Below the pieces are notes generated by a model. It was not told the DNA's origin. It made no database searches and worked only from the letters and a program-made list of their open reading frames with translations. DNA of 64,000 nucleotides from a virus. The translations under genes were made by a program, and so were the position numbers. Location of the stretch: the IMG/VR virus record IMGVR_UViG_3300043313_000605, positions 1 through 64,000 of that record, one strand, 5' to 3'. This document shows positions 37,627-48,254 of this stretch, in pieces (the first letter of the stretch is position 1; each line of letters begins with the position of its first letter).

Positions 37627-40263
37627 TTATACCTTTTTGACGGTCAGTGTGAACAACAGCGACTTTACAGCGCTGCCGGCCGTGAGGCTTTCGAGCGTCA
37701 CGATGATGTCGTCATCGGCAGAAAATGTCGGCACGGCCCATCCAGTTGCTGATGCACCGTTCTCGGCATTCTCGTCGTCAGCGGTAACCGATAGCACCCC
37801 ACCAACCATATCGATGAGCGCCTGATCAGACTCGCGTACTTTCTTCACTGAAAACGTTCCAGTGAACGGAACCTGCGCACGATTCTCGTCGAGCGCGCGG
37901 ACCTTCCAACGCAGTGTCGTTCCGTTGAAATCCGGCGCCGCACGAAGCCAATCGCCGGCCACGCCCATCACCGCGCCGTTGCCGAACGGATACTGAATTG
38001 TCGGATCGATCATTGCCGCCGCAATCGCTGCTGCAATCGCTGCATCGACGTCGATCGGCTTCGGCGGAATCGCGATCCGCGCGACGCGACTGTTCTGCAC
38101 GCCGTCCGTCGCGAGCGCGCCGACGTGCAACATCTGCGTCCCCACAGGCGCTGGCGTCGTATACGCGTACGGCCCCGTCGAGTCGAGCGTGCCGACGAGC
38201 ACCGCCGCATCGCTCGGTGGCGTATCCATCGCGCTCGCGAACCGAATGCCGGTCGCGCCGTTTGGCAGTGTGGCCGTCACGATCACATCGGTGCCCGAGT
38301 ACACGAACGAGAGCACTGGCTGCGAGAGTCCCGTCGTGCCGACTGTCGGCTGCGGGAACTCGCCCACGAGATACTGCGTCACGCCGTCGTCGTCCGTGTA
38401 GCTCACGCGATAGAACGCGCGCGTGGAGTACACTGGATTCTTCAGCATCTCGTAGTCGTACACCGTGTCGGTGTCGGCCACCCATGCAGTCGCGGCGCCA
38501 TCGCCCACCTGCTCCGAATACTCGACCGCCGTCACGCGCAATTGCGGATCGGTGATGAGCAGATTGTAGACGACTGAAACGAGTGTATCGATCGCCACCA
38601 GCACTTCAACGGTTGGCGCGATGTACTGATCGCCGGGGACCGTTGGCTGCGCCGGCAATTCGGCTTCGTAGCTCGGCGCTTCCATCGACCAGTAGTCTTC
38701 GATGAACGTGCCGCTGATCTTGCCATCGTCGAGCGAGCCGTAGTCGATCTCGCCGATGCGAACGACTTTGCCGTACAGTCCCTTTTCCGGCCACAGGATG
38801 CGCACCAACTGTCCCGGTGTGTACTGGAGCAGGTAGCGATTGCCAACGAACGAGCCGCGCCCCAAGATCGACGACTGCACGCGCAGATCACGCTGGGCCA
38901 CCTGCAACGCAAGGCTCGGCCGCGTGATGCTCATGTACTGCACCGTCTGTGCGTTGAACCGCTGCGCCTGTTGAATGGCCGCAAGGTTCTGCACCTTCAC
39001 CACGTCTTTCAGAAGATCGCGATAGACGTTGGTGAATTCGACGTTGACCTGATTGACGTTCTGGTTGATGGCCGACTCAGCATACTCGACGCTCGTCAGC
39101 ACGGACTTGTCCAAGAGCGGCAGCGTCGAGATGTCACCCGTGTACGGACGCAGGAGCCGCAGCCGGTACTGGCCCTTCTGGAGATCGAAGTAGATCACCC
39201 CGTCGATGTGCCGCAGCACATCGTTGACGTCATCTTCGCTCGCGCGAATCGTCTCGATGCGATGCGACAGGCCAAAGTTCTCTGACACCAACTGCTCCCA
39301 CACATTGATCCAATCCTGCTTGTACATGAACGCGTGCGGGATGCCCAACCCTGTCTTGTGGTTGGTCATCATCTCCCAGAGGATGCCCGCTGGGTTCGCA
39401 TCGCCTTCCACGAATCCGGCTGGCAGGAACCCGCCCATCGCGCGGAACACGCGCTGCTCGTACGGCATGAGCGGCAAGCCGCTCCCGAGCATCGGCACTG
39501 AACGCGACGCCACGACTTCGATCGACGGGAACTGGGGCGAGCGCCCCATGTACACGTCGTTGAAGACGAGGTACGCCCACTCCGAATAGACTGGCTCCTC
39601 GTAGCCGGGGTTGAGCACCGCATCGATCGCGGCAATCTGCGGGTTCGGCAGATGCGATCCGTCGCCGGGATAGATATTGATGACACCAGCCACGCCACCA
39701 GCATCGCCAAGAATATTGCGCGCGCTGATCGTCCCGGTGCCGCCGTTCGGGAACTTGCCCGTGCCGAAGTTGATCGCCAAGTTCATCGGCGGTCCCGTCA
39801 TCGTCTGGTTCCACTGCGACGTGTACGCCTGCCCGTCTTGCGTCAGACCGCCAAGCGGCACGCCGGTTACCTGATAGGACTGGATGGCTGCACGGCTCAA
39901 CACCTTCGTACCGTTGATGATCCAGTCGAGATGCCCTTGCAGCTTGCCATAGCCGAGCCACGCGCACGCCGTCATGTAGAAATCGTATCCAGTGACGCGT
40001 GAGCCGTAGCGAATACCAAGAAACGTCTTGTCTTCCTTCACTTCGCGCCGGTACGTCTTCACTTCGCGATACACGTTGATCCCGAGCCGATGCGTGCCCC
40101 AGAACAGCGGCAGCGGCTTGTCCGGATCACTCTCCGGAGGCTTCGGCATCCCCGGATCAGGCGCATCGTCACCACCGCCCGTGAGCGCCTGAATCGCGAT
40201 GTTGATGGCAACGCCGATCGCGAGTTGCTTGAACAGGCTGCCCCAATTCACGTTGAGCGCCAT
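37627..40263 (-). CDS. Central tail tip / host-specificity (J-like) protein
   Basis: An 878-residue protein. The N-terminus has a hydrophobic segment (FKQLAIGVAINIAIQAL) followed by a conserved-type region with FWGTHRLGINV and GSRVTGYDFYM. The middle resembles the tail-hub fold of lambda J-type proteins (YTPGQLVRILWPEKGLYGK), then fibronectin-type III-like domains follow. It should close the distal tail tube and bear the receptor-binding proteins downstream. Confidence 0.75.
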   Translation of the reverse strand: MALNVNWGSLFKQLAIGVAINIAIQALTGGGDDAPDPGMPKPPESDPDKPLPLFWGTHRLGINVYREVKTYRREVKEDKTFLGIRYGSRVTGYDFYMTACAWLGYGKLQGHLDWIINGTKVLSRAAIQSYQVTGVPLGGLTQDGQAYTSQWNQTMTGPPMNLAINFGTGKFPNGGTGTISARNILGDAGGVAGVINIYPGDGSHLPNPQIAAIDAVLNPGYEEPVYSEWAYLVFNDVYMGRSPQFPSIEVVASRSVPMLGSGLPLMPYEQRVFRAMGGFLPAGFVEGDANPAGILWEMMTNHKTGLGIPHAFMYKQDWINVWEQLVSENFGLSHRIETIRASEDDVNDVLRHIDGVIYFDLQKGQYRLRLLRPYTGDISTLPLLDKSVLTSVEYAESAINQNVNQVNVEFTNVYRDLLKDVVKVQNLAAIQQAQRFNAQTVQYMSITRPSLALQVAQRDLRVQSSILGRGSFVGNRYLLQYTPGQLVRILWPEKGLYGKVVRIGEIDYGSLDDGKISGTFIEDYWSMEAPSYEAELPAQPTVPGDQYIAPTVEVLVAIDTLVSVVYNLLITDPQLRVTAVEYSEQVGDGAATAWVADTDTVYDYEMLKNPVYSTRAFYRVSYTDDDGVTQYLVGEFPQPTVGTTGLSQPVLSFVYSGTDVIVTATLPNGATGIRFASAMDTPPSDAAVLVGTLDSTGPYAYTTPAPVGTQMLHVGALATDGVQNSRVARIAIPPKPIDVDAAIAAAIAAAMIDPTIQYPFGNGAVMGVAGDWLRAAPDFNGTTLRWKVRALDENRAQVPFTGTFSVKKVRESDQALIDMVGGVLSVTADDENAENGASATGWAVPTFSADDDIIVTLESLTAGSAVKSLLFTLTVKKV

Positions 40264-40266
40264 GAA

Positions 40267-41091
40267 TTATTCCGCGTCGCTGAATGGTGACGTGACCGGC
40301 CACTTCGCGAAGCCACCAAAATTGCGCGTGTTGTCGAACCGGCTCTGGCAGATATCATACGTGCGCGAGCAGCCCTTGTAGATCGCCACCGTCTCTCCGA
40401 GCATGTCGTCCGGCATTGGCGTCATCAGAATCAGCGAACTGGAGACGTTGCGCTCGATGAACCACCGCTGCTTGCCGACGACCAGCACGCCGCCCGCATA
40501 CGACCCACCGCGTAGCATGATCTGCACGCTGTCGGTGATCGTATCGGTGACGGTGATCTGGCGCCCTGCCACGAGCGAGATGTCCGTATCGAGCCGGTAG
40601 TCTTCCATGTTCACGCCACAGCCTGTGTCGTAGAGCGCGTGATTGCACTGCGTTCCACCAACAACACGCAACATCGGCCGACGCATGAGATTCTGCATCG
40701 ATGCCACTTCCACCTGCGCATGCGAGTCATGGCGAATGAGATCGGTCACTTCGCCGATCCACGCCGGCCAGTATTCCTCGTCTCCCTCGGTCGTCAGCGC
40801 GATGCGCAGGTAGAGCGTGCCGTTGGCGTTGTTCAACCCTCTCAGCAGTAGCTCGGCACCCAATGGATGCCGGCGCGCGATGTTGAGCGTCGTCGTGCTC
40901 TGCGTCGATTCTTCCGACTGCTTGAAGCGCTCGCGCCCCGCCAGTGACGCGCGATAGGTGATGCCATCGCGCACGACATCGACGTCATGCGACGTGAAGT
41001 ACCACGCCTCGTTCCCGCGCGCGACCGTGAACAACTCGATTGGCTCGCTCGCGAACTGGTTGGCGGCAATTTCGTTCGGCAGGAAACTCAT
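40267..41091 (-). CDS. Distal tail protein, DUF2163 / BR0599-like
   Basis: A 274-residue protein. CNHALYDTGCGV in the centre and the conserved CSRTYDICQSRFDNTRNFGGF at the end are the cysteine signature of the DUF2163/phage BR0599 tail family found in gene transfer agents and siphoviruses. The start at 41091 gives an ATGA overlap and drops an unrelated 24-residue extension. It assembles between hub proteins and the tape measure tip. Confidence 0.85.
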   Translation of the reverse strand: MSFLPNEIAANQFASEPIELFTVARGNEAWYFTSHDVDVVRDGITYRASLAGRERFKQSEESTQSTTTLNIARRHPLGAELLLRGLNNANGTLYLRIALTTEGDEEYWPAWIGEVTDLIRHDSHAQVEVASMQNLMRRPMLRVVGGTQCNHALYDTGCGVNMEDYRLDTDISLVAGRQITVTDTITDSVQIMLRGGSYAGGVLVVGKQRWFIERNVSSSLILMTPMPDDMLGETVAIYKGCSRTYDICQSRFDNTRNFGGFAKWPVTSPFSDAE

Positions 41092-42311
41092 AGTGCCTGA
41101 ATGGTTCCGGGGAAATACGCGAGACTCCAGTACGGTCCACCGCCAGCGCCCCAGTTGACCCACGGACGCCCGCCACCATCGCTGCCACTAGCCAGCAGTA
41201 GATGCCCGTATAGTTCAATGCGAATCTGGTCGCCATCGGCCAACATGAACTCGACGTACGGAAACGTGAGCGTCACTGATCCAATAGAAATCCACCCGTT
41301 GCCCCAGTTACTCAGGAACGGTCCGTACACATCAACGCCACCGCGCTCGACCCACATGCGCGCTTGGAATCCATTCCATTGCCAGTTGTTTTGCGCTGAT
41401 CCAGTCGTGAACCGGATGAACACCTGCGCTGGCCCAGCGATCAGCGACACCGTTTCGGCGAGCGGCACGCTGACCCATCCAACCTCTGCAACTGGCGAGA
41501 TGTACGCGGATGCGTACGGCGGCGGCTGGTTCGCGTCAGCGGGAACCGTGACATCACCCATCAACGTCTTTTCCCGGCGTCCGTCACCGGGGATGCCTCC
41601 CGGTTCCGGGGTCGAGATATACGTCCCGTCGCCCCAGTCTCCACCACTCAGCCTGAATTCCGTCACACCAATCGTGTTCCACGGTGGGTAGCTCGCTGGG
41701 ATGTTCTCGACCGAGAGTGTGACGATCGCTTTCTCGCCATCCAGATGCTCGATCACCACGTCATCGGATTCGAGACGCACGAACCGCAGGAACATGAATC
41801 GGTGCGTCTTCGACGTTGCGAAGTCGATCGCCGTCCCGGCGTTCTGCGCACCAAACAACTGCTCCTGATTCGCTGGAAGCTGATCGACGTCGTAGATCGT
41901 CCGAATGCCCCAGCTTGACGTATCGGACTGGCTCACCCAGAAGATCGTCCGCATCGCGACGATCGGAAACAGCCGCGTGTAGTAATCGATGTCCGTGATG
42001 ATGATGTTACTGCCGCCACCGACCAGCACGTCGAGATCATCGTTCCACGTTGGCAACCAGAACGGGCGTGCGCGTCCATCGAGCGCGCGAATGAACAGTT
42101 CTAGCTCATTCAATTCGTCGCGCGTCTTGCAGAGGAATGCGATCTGTTCTTTCGCATTCGGGAGCGTGCTGTGCGTCACTCCGAGCCCGCCACCGGCATC
42201 GCCCTCGAATTCGTCCATGTCGAGACTGAACGTGCGCGCCGTCGCCGACGCGTCGAGATCAGGCGGCAGCAGCAGCAGCGGAATGTCGTCGTACAGCGCG
42301 CTGATGGGCAT
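41088..42311 (-). CDS. Distal tail protein
   Basis: A 407-residue protein. ALDGRARPFWLPTWNDDL near residue 75 is typical of a tail protein family that directly follows the tape measure in many siphoviruses. A beta-sandwich-like C-terminal half (WNGFQARMWVERGG, WGAGGGPYWS) may bind carbohydrate. The start overlaps the upstream stop as TAATG. Confidence 0.7.
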   Translation of the reverse strand: MPISALYDDIPLLLLPPDLDASATARTFSLDMDEFEGDAGGGLGVTHSTLPNAKEQIAFLCKTRDELNELELFIRALDGRARPFWLPTWNDDLDVLVGGGSNIIITDIDYYTRLFPIVAMRTIFWVSQSDTSSWGIRTIYDVDQLPANQEQLFGAQNAGTAIDFATSKTHRFMFLRFVRLESDDVVIEHLDGEKAIVTLSVENIPASYPPWNTIGVTEFRLSGGDWGDGTYISTPEPGGIPGDGRREKTLMGDVTVPADANQPPPYASAYISPVAEVGWVSVPLAETVSLIAGPAQVFIRFTTGSAQNNWQWNGFQARMWVERGGVDVYGPFLSNWGNGWISIGSVTLTFPYVEFMLADGDQIRIELYGHLLLASGSDGGGRPWVNWGAGGGPYWSLAYFPGTIQAL

Positions 42312-43195
42312 TAGGCGAACGGCTGGATGGCGATTTCGTACGTCGTTTCAATCAACCCACTCTCAACCACGACTTGCGCCGTATCGGCGGACCCGAGCGA
42401 ACTGATATTCTTGACATTCCAGACGTTCGGCATCCCGGTCGGATAGACTTCGATTTGGTCGCCGGGGAACGGCGTGCAGATGATGTCCGCGTCTGGAATC
42501 AGCGTGCCGGACGCATCCTTCACTTCGATGACGATCCCTCGGACGTCGCCGATCGCCAGCACATTGTCGTACGACTCGTCGTGCGGATAGACGTCGATCG
42601 AATCCGGCACCATCGGCTGCACCGCGCCACCTGTCGTAATGCCGGCAATGTCTTCCTCGACTTCGATCGTCAGCACAACGGTTGCGAGCAGATTGCTCGA
42701 ATCGTCGCCCCCGATCTGCGGATCGACGTAGCCGGTCACAAGCGGCAGCACGAACACGCCAGCCGGCCAGTCGTTCTCGACTGGGGTGAGCAGCGTGATC
42801 GTGTCGCCGAGTATCGAGTCGATGACAATGCGTTCCGTGCCGATCGACTCGTGGTACAGCATTGCATCGACGAGAAACTTGCGCGGCGCGACCGGCGCAT
42901 CGACCACAACGGTTGTGTCGGTGGCTATTAGCGGCACGTTCAGCATCATCGCGTCTTCCCATCGCGGGAAGGCGATCCGCATATCCTTCGTGGTGTGCAG
43001 CAATCGCTTCAACTGCGCAGCTTCGTCCTGACTCGACGTCGTGATCGTATAGACCAGCGTCTCCCGTGGCTTCGACCGCAGGCGACGGCGCTGTTCCGCG
43101 CCGTTCCGCATGGGAATGATGTCCGTCTTCCACGACAGCTTGCGGGCGACGTTCGATTCCCAGTTATGCTCTAGCACGAATGCGGGCGCCGTCAT
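42311..43195 (-). CDS. Distal tail protein
   Basis: A 294-residue protein beginning MTAPAFVLEHNWESNV. Its N-terminal part (RNGAEQRRRLRSKPRE) shares the layout of the following gene, suggesting related folds. It lies immediately after the tape measure gene with an ATGA overlap, the usual place for the distal tail (Dit-like) component. Confidence 0.65.
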   Translation of the reverse strand: MTAPAFVLEHNWESNVARKLSWKTDIIPMRNGAEQRRRLRSKPRETLVYTITTSSQDEAAQLKRLLHTTKDMRIAFPRWEDAMMLNVPLIATDTTVVVDAPVAPRKFLVDAMLYHESIGTERIVIDSILGDTITLLTPVENDWPAGVFVLPLVTGYVDPQIGGDDSSNLLATVVLTIEVEEDIAGITTGGAVQPMVPDSIDVYPHDESYDNVLAIGDVRGIVIEVKDASGTLIPDADIICTPFPGDQIEVYPTGMPNVWNVKNISSLGSADTAQVVVESGLIETTYEIAIQPFA

Positions 43196-46100
43196 CCGAT
43201 GATCCCCTTCGCGCTACGACGGTTGCGGCGCAGGTTCCGCATTGTGACAGCGGCGCCGGGGTCGGACTGCTGCACCTTCAGGATGTGCGAATCGTTCGAC
43301 TGCACGTCGAGCATCACGCGCACCGCCTGCGGAGTCGCGCTGGCCCCGCTGCCGCGCGCGAGCGCCGCGACCGACGCGTCCACCGCCCCGCCATCGGCAT
43401 ACCGTGACATCGTTGGCGACGACACATTCGGCACCGTGAACGACGGCATCACGACCGCCTGATCCGTCGTCGTGAACGCCATCGATCGGCGCGGACCAGA
43501 CAGCCCCTGCCCACCATTCAAGCCAGCGCCGAACGCCGCCGCCCCGCCCATCTGGATCGGTTGGCCGATGCCGCGCGAGAAGCTGTTGATCTGGTTGACG
43601 AGTCCTTCGGCACCACTCGCGCCGTTGGCGAGCGCCGCGCGCGCGAGCGCCGCCGCCGCCGCCGAGAGCGCCGCCGCTGCCCCAGAGAGCGCGGTCGCGG
43701 ACGGCACCATCGACGCGCCGAGCGCGGAACTGGCCGTCAGCAGAGCGGCCCCAGCCGCCTGAAGGCCCGTTGCCGCCGCCAATTCAGCAGCCTCGACCGC
43801 ACCATCGCCCGCCACAGCCCCGATCTCCCGCACGGTGGCGTTCCCGATCGCGTCCCCGGCCGCTGCGCCGCCCAGCGTGGCGCTAAGGGCCGGCAGCATG
43901 CCCTGCAAGGTAGCCATCGACGCCGCAAACGTGCTTGCCGCCTGCACGTTCGTGGTAGCAGCGGCCACCTGCTCTTTCGCCGCCGTCTGCTGGAGCACCG
44001 CCGACGACATGTCGCCGCCGATGTTGATACCGATCTTCGCGAGCGCACCCCGCGCCATCCGGGTCAGGTTCTGAGCGAACTCCTGCGCCAACTGTTGTTG
44101 GAGCGCCCGGAGGATCGAGAGCGAGACGTCCTTCGCGAAGTCGATCAGGCTGTACAGCCGCTCTTTCGTCTTCTCCACCATCTTGCCGGTGTTCTCGTCG
44201 AAGTAGCGTACCGTCTCCTCGATGTGCGTCCCGATGTTGCCGAACGCCTCGGCCACGCCGGACTGGAATCCATTCAGCCCGATCTCGACGTAGCGCGCGA
44301 GATCGCTGACCGCCAACCGTTGTGCTTCGACCAGATTCCCCAACTCGACTTCAAGCTGACGCACCGACTCGATCGCTTCGTCGTTCTTCGACGCTTCCGC
44401 GAACGCGCGCATCGCCGGCAGCGCGCGCTCGATCGCCGCGATCTGCGCATCGTACGCCGCACCGACCGCGCGCGCCTGCTCGGCGGTCGTGATCATACCA
44501 CGCGCCGCCAATGCATTGATCTCGCCGATCCGATTCTGCGCCTGCGACGACGCGCGGCTGATGACGCGGTTCAGGTCTTCCAGCTTCGCGCGCGCGACTT
44601 CGACGTTGATGAAATCGTCGAGCCCGAGCGTGGGCACCTTGTTGATCTCCATCACGCGGCGCAGCTTTTGGAACTGCTGCTCCAGTTCGATGCGACGCGC
44701 CTCGCCGGTCTGCTCGTCCTGCCGCAGCCGCGCGAGACTCAGTTGCGCCAATTCGTCATTCAGCGACTTCTCCAGATCGGTCAGCTTACGCTTCGCGTCT
44801 TGCGCGAGCCCGATCCGACGATTCACGAGATCGTTGATGTCCTGCTGAATCTTGGCTCGCTCGCCGACGTCTTCCGTATGCGCGAGCAGTTCACGCCGCA
44901 GCTTGATCTCCGCGTTGACGGCATCCCGCTCTGCGCGAAGTAGCGTGGTGACGTAATCGGCAAAGCTGATCTCCTGATGATCCAGTTCCTCGTCGAGCGC
45001 ATCCTTCGCGCGCTTGAACGCGTTGCGCACCTGCTCGATCGCCGCCTCGATCATCTGGCGGAAATCATTCGACTTTTTCGGCTCCTTGTCTTCTGGATCA
45101 GGAACGATTTTCGTTGGCTTTAGCTTGGCCGTTTCCTTGTTCAGATTGTTCATGGCGCCCAAGATGGCCGTCACGCGATTTTCTGCGTCGTCCAATGTTG
45201 GCGTCAGCCGCTCGATCGACTCGCGCGCCTGCTTCGCCTGATCTTGGAACTTGTCGGCCAGTGTATTGTCCCCAGCCGCGCGCGCGCGATCCGACGCCGC
45301 CTCGTTCGCGTTCGCAAGATCGCGTTCCAGATCAAGTTGCGACTTGATCGTGTCGGCGTTGGCGCGAGCGCTCTCGAATTGCGTCACCAGTAGATTTTCC
45401 TGCGCGATCTGCAACTGCTTCACGGCTTGGGCCGTTTCCTTCGCGCCAGCCCCCCACTTGGACAGTTGCTCGGTGTATTGCGGTGCGATCTGGATGATCT
45501 GCGCAACGATCGTCTTCAGCTTTTCCTGCGCTTCTGCGAGTCCAGCCCCGGACAGCTTTCCCGAGTCGATCTTTTTCTTCAGCAGCTCGTACTCGACAGT
45601 CAGCTTCGCGACCTCCGTTGCGTTATCGCGCGCCTTCTCATCCGCCAGTTCCAGACTACGCTGCGCCTTCTCGGCCGCGACGTCCACCGTGCCGAGTGCC
45701 TCGCCGAGCATGCTCAGGCCACCAGAAATCACGCGGAACCCGATGCCGACCGGCGTCCACTTCAGGAACGTCGTGATTTTGTCCAGCCCTTCCTGAAACT
45801 CGTGAGACTGGAACTGCTTGATCGTCCACCCCAGCGTATCGGCAGTCAACTGCATCAGCTTCGCGATCGACCGCAGTAGCTTCTCCCACGTTCCCGTCTC
45901 GGCCGCAACGCCGAGCGTCTTCGCGATGATCTCGACCGTGACGCCGAGTACGCGACCCATCTGCGTCGCCAGTTCCTTCGCGCCGGCAATCACGCCGTCG
46001 ATCGACGCACGGTTCTCCTCGAAGTAGCGAGACAGTTGCGCCGCAGCGCCAAACGCGTTGCGGATCGCCTTCGTCATCAGTGATCCGATCGAGCCAAAGA

Positions 46101-47805
46101 TGTCCTGCGCGATTTTGACGATGCCCTGAAACTTGTCGGCGATCTTCGCATTCGGAATGTCGAAGAATCCGACGAGTGCCGCGTTGCCCTCACGCCGCAG
46201 CGCATCGAACAGCGGCTTCGTGGCCGCGCCCGCGAAGACGTCGAAGCCTTCCTTCAGGTTCGACAGGAGCACGGTCATGTTCTGCATCGAGCGTTCGCCC
46301 GCGAGCGAGAATTGGCTGAACCGCTGGATCAGTCGCTCCGCGAACACGCCCTGCTGCTTCCACGACGAGATCAATTCATTCGAGATACCGAGCGTCTTGG
46401 CAATACGCGTGTTGTACGTGACCGTGCCGGCGAGCAACGACCGCACTTCCTCGTTCAACTGGTGCATCGGGAGCCCGATCGCGGACGCGGCCTGCGTCAC
46501 GCCGATCGTGAATTTCCGAATCTCGTCGAGATTGAGCCCGCTCCGAAGACCGGGACCGACCGCTTGCTGGAACGCCGTGACCAACTGCTCGGTCGTCGCG
46601 GCGGTCGCCAAGCCGGCGACACGCAACTGCGTCACCTGCTCCTCGCTCACGGCCATCGCGGCATCGAGCGCCTTCGATCCTTCCAGCAGCCGGTTCTGCG
46701 AATCGTACAGCTTCGCCTGCGCCGTGATCAGCGTCGCGATACCGAGCGTCGCCTGATTGACCGTCTCGTTGAACTGGAAGCCGGCGCGAATGAACGCCAT
46801 GAACTGCCGCGCACCCGTGATCGCCGTGCCCAACTGAATGAGCCGGCGCACGAGCAGATGCGTCGCGGTGGCACTCGTGTGCGTGCGAACCGCGTTCTCG
46901 CGAAGCGCCGTGTTGTGCTGGCGCATCGCAGCACCAGCACGCGACGCCGCGTTGATTTGAGCAACCTGCGCACGCGACGCCGCGTTGATTTGAGCAACCT
47001 GCACCGCCGCTGCCGCATGCTGCGCTGCCGCCGCGCGATTCGACGCGGCAATCTGGGCGGCAGCCAGCCGGGATGCGGCAGCCGTCGCACGATTGGTTGC
47101 CTGCGTCTGCTGATTGAGCGCCGCAACCGTTGCGCGCGTGCCCGCGAGCGCCGCCTGCGTCTGCTGCGCCATCGCGCGCGCCTGCTGGGCATTGCCCTGC
47201 AATGCCGCCTGCGTCGCCTGCTGCTGCGTTCTCGCCGCCTGCGACGCCGATGCGATATTCGCGCGAATCTGGGCCTGCTGCTGGTTCGCCTGCTGACGAC
47301 CGGCTTCGACCATCGCCTGTGTCTGCGCGTGCATCGCACGTACCTGATCGGCCGTGCCCTTAATGATGCTGGCCGTTCGCTGCTGCTGCGCGCGCGCGGA
47401 TGCGGATGCGGCCTGTACCTGCGCCTGCGTCTGCTGCTGCAACGCGCGCGTCTGCTCCGCAATCGCCTGTCGCTGTGACCGCGCGCCCTCGATCGCCGCC
47501 TGCGTCGCCTGCTGCTGCGCGCGCGTGTGCTCGCGCGCCGCCATGCTCGCCTCGTGCTGCGCCGTGACCAGCGCCTTCATGGCAGTCATCTGCGCGCGGA
47601 TCGACGCGACGTAGCGCTGGATCGACGCCTGACTCTTGGCGTACGTCGCGGCAATCTTTTCGGCTTCCGACCGATCGCGTGCCGCCGCCGCCGCGTTTTG
47701 CTTCGACGACTCCGTGAGTTGCTTCAGTGCTTCGGCGACTGCCTGAAGCAGCGCCTTCGCACCGGCATCCTTCGCACTAATTTTTAGACTGATATCGTCT
47801 GGCAT
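43192..47805 (-). CDS. Tape measure protein
   Basis: A 1,537-residue protein. Residues ~80-280 are Ala/Gln-rich coil with repeated RAQQQA/TQAA units. The centre has hydrophobic helices (GVIAGAKELATQMG) and long coils. The C-terminal third has Ala-rich hydrophobic stretches that can enter the host membrane. Length and location after the tail chaperone identify it. At about 1.5 angstroms per residue it would set a tail near 230 nm, which supports a siphovirus. No lysozyme or peptidase domain is evident. Confidence 0.9.
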   Translation of the reverse strand: MPDDISLKISAKDAGAKALLQAVAEALKQLTESSKQNAAAAARDRSEAEKIAATYAKSQASIQRYVASIRAQMTAMKALVTAQHEASMAAREHTRAQQQATQAAIEGARSQRQAIAEQTRALQQQTQAQVQAASASARAQQQRTASIIKGTADQVRAMHAQTQAMVEAGRQQANQQQAQIRANIASASQAARTQQQATQAALQGNAQQARAMAQQTQAALAGTRATVAALNQQTQATNRATAAASRLAAAQIAASNRAAAAQHAAAAVQVAQINAASRAQVAQINAASRAGAAMRQHNTALRENAVRTHTSATATHLLVRRLIQLGTAITGARQFMAFIRAGFQFNETVNQATLGIATLITAQAKLYDSQNRLLEGSKALDAAMAVSEEQVTQLRVAGLATAATTEQLVTAFQQAVGPGLRSGLNLDEIRKFTIGVTQAASAIGLPMHQLNEEVRSLLAGTVTYNTRIAKTLGISNELISSWKQQGVFAERLIQRFSQFSLAGERSMQNMTVLLSNLKEGFDVFAGAATKPLFDALRREGNAALVGFFDIPNAKIADKFQGIVKIAQDIFGSIGSLMTKAIRNAFGAAAQLSRYFEENRASIDGVIAGAKELATQMGRVLGVTVEIIAKTLGVAAETGTWEKLLRSIAKLMQLTADTLGWTIKQFQSHEFQEGLDKITTFLKWTPVGIGFRVISGGLSMLGEALGTVDVAAEKAQRSLELADEKARDNATEVAKLTVEYELLKKKIDSGKLSGAGLAEAQEKLKTIVAQIIQIAPQYTEQLSKWGAGAKETAQAVKQLQIAQENLLVTQFESARANADTIKSQLDLERDLANANEAASDRARAAGDNTLADKFQDQAKQARESIERLTPTLDDAENRVTAILGAMNNLNKETAKLKPTKIVPDPEDKEPKKSNDFRQMIEAAIEQVRNAFKRAKDALDEELDHQEISFADYVTTLLRAERDAVNAEIKLRRELLAHTEDVGERAKIQQDINDLVNRRIGLAQDAKRKLTDLEKSLNDELAQLSLARLRQDEQTGEARRIELEQQFQKLRRVMEINKVPTLGLDDFINVEVARAKLEDLNRVISRASSQAQNRIGEINALAARGMITTAEQARAVGAAYDAQIAAIERALPAMRAFAEASKNDEAIESVRQLEVELGNLVEAQRLAVSDLARYVEIGLNGFQSGVAEAFGNIGTHIEETVRYFDENTGKMVEKTKERLYSLIDFAKDVSLSILRALQQQLAQEFAQNLTRMARGALAKIGINIGGDMSSAVLQQTAAKEQVAAATTNVQAASTFAASMATLQGMLPALSATLGGAAAGDAIGNATVREIGAVAGDGAVEAAELAAATGLQAAGAALLTASSALGASMVPSATALSGAAAALSAAAAALARAALANGASGAEGLVNQINSFSRGIGQPIQMGGAAAFGAGLNGGQGLSGPRRSMAFTTTDQAVVMPSFTVPNVSSPTMSRYADGGAVDASVAALARGSGASATPQAVRVMLDVQSNDSHILKVQQSDPGAAVTMRNLRRNRRSAKGIIG

Positions 47806-47807
47806 GG

Positions 47808-48254
47808 TCAGTCCTTCAGGATGTCAGGTTTCTTTGGCGGGTTCTTGCCACCGTGGAAACTGTAACGAAGCAACGCTTGCTCGTACGACTTTGCCGCTTC
47901 GGCCTTCATCAGATGCACGAACGCCAGCAGCATCTCGCGCATCGGCCAATCCAGCACGATCTCTAGTCGCTCGTAGTCGTATCCGGCGACTTCTCTGGCG
48001 ATGATGTTGTAGTCACGACAGTCGAGCCAGCCTCGTGCAACGCTTTGAGCACGTCGCTTGGCACGGGCACGTTTGACGCGTTCGGAGAGGATGAAGCCGG
48101 TAACGGGGTCGCGCTCGATGTCGGTTCGCTTGACCCCTCGGGACTCGCCTCGCTTCCCTGCTCCGAAAAGTTCAGGGAAGTCAGCGTGGACGCGAGCCCT
48201 GAAGCGAAATACAGGACGAGGATCGAAGCCAACGGCCCATGCAGCGCGGCCTTG
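47808..48254 (-). CDS. Tail assembly chaperone -1 frame extension (GT-type)
   Basis: A 149-codon frame, -1 relative to the upstream chaperone, without an early ATG, GTG or TTG. It ends five bases before the tape measure ATG. The encoded protein is coherent (ERDPVTGFILSERVK, GYDYERLEIVLDWPMREM, EAAKSYEQALLRYSF). This is the arrangement of lambda G/GT and most siphoviruses: a -1 ribosomal slip makes the longer chaperone. Candidate slip points are the GGGG at 48134-48137 or the CCCC at 48105-48108. A textbook X-XXY-YYZ heptamer was not found. Confidence 0.65.
   Translation of the reverse strand, partial: QGRAAWAVGFDPRPVFRFRARVHADFPELFGAGKRGESRGVKRTDIERDPVTGFILSERVKRARAKRRAQSVARGWLDCRDYNIIAREVAGYDYERLEIVLDWPMREMLLAFVHLMKAEAAKSYEQALLRYSFHGGKNPPKKPDILKD

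Noticed and set aside
43561-44943. 460-codon plus-strand frame antisense to the tape measure gene
   Set aside because: Arg/Asp-rich shadow sequence with no start signal, inside a well-supported tape measure gene.
46312-47478. 388-codon plus-strand frame
   Set aside because: Antisense to the Ala/Gln-rich part of the tape measure; composition and lack of ribosome site indicate a shadow.
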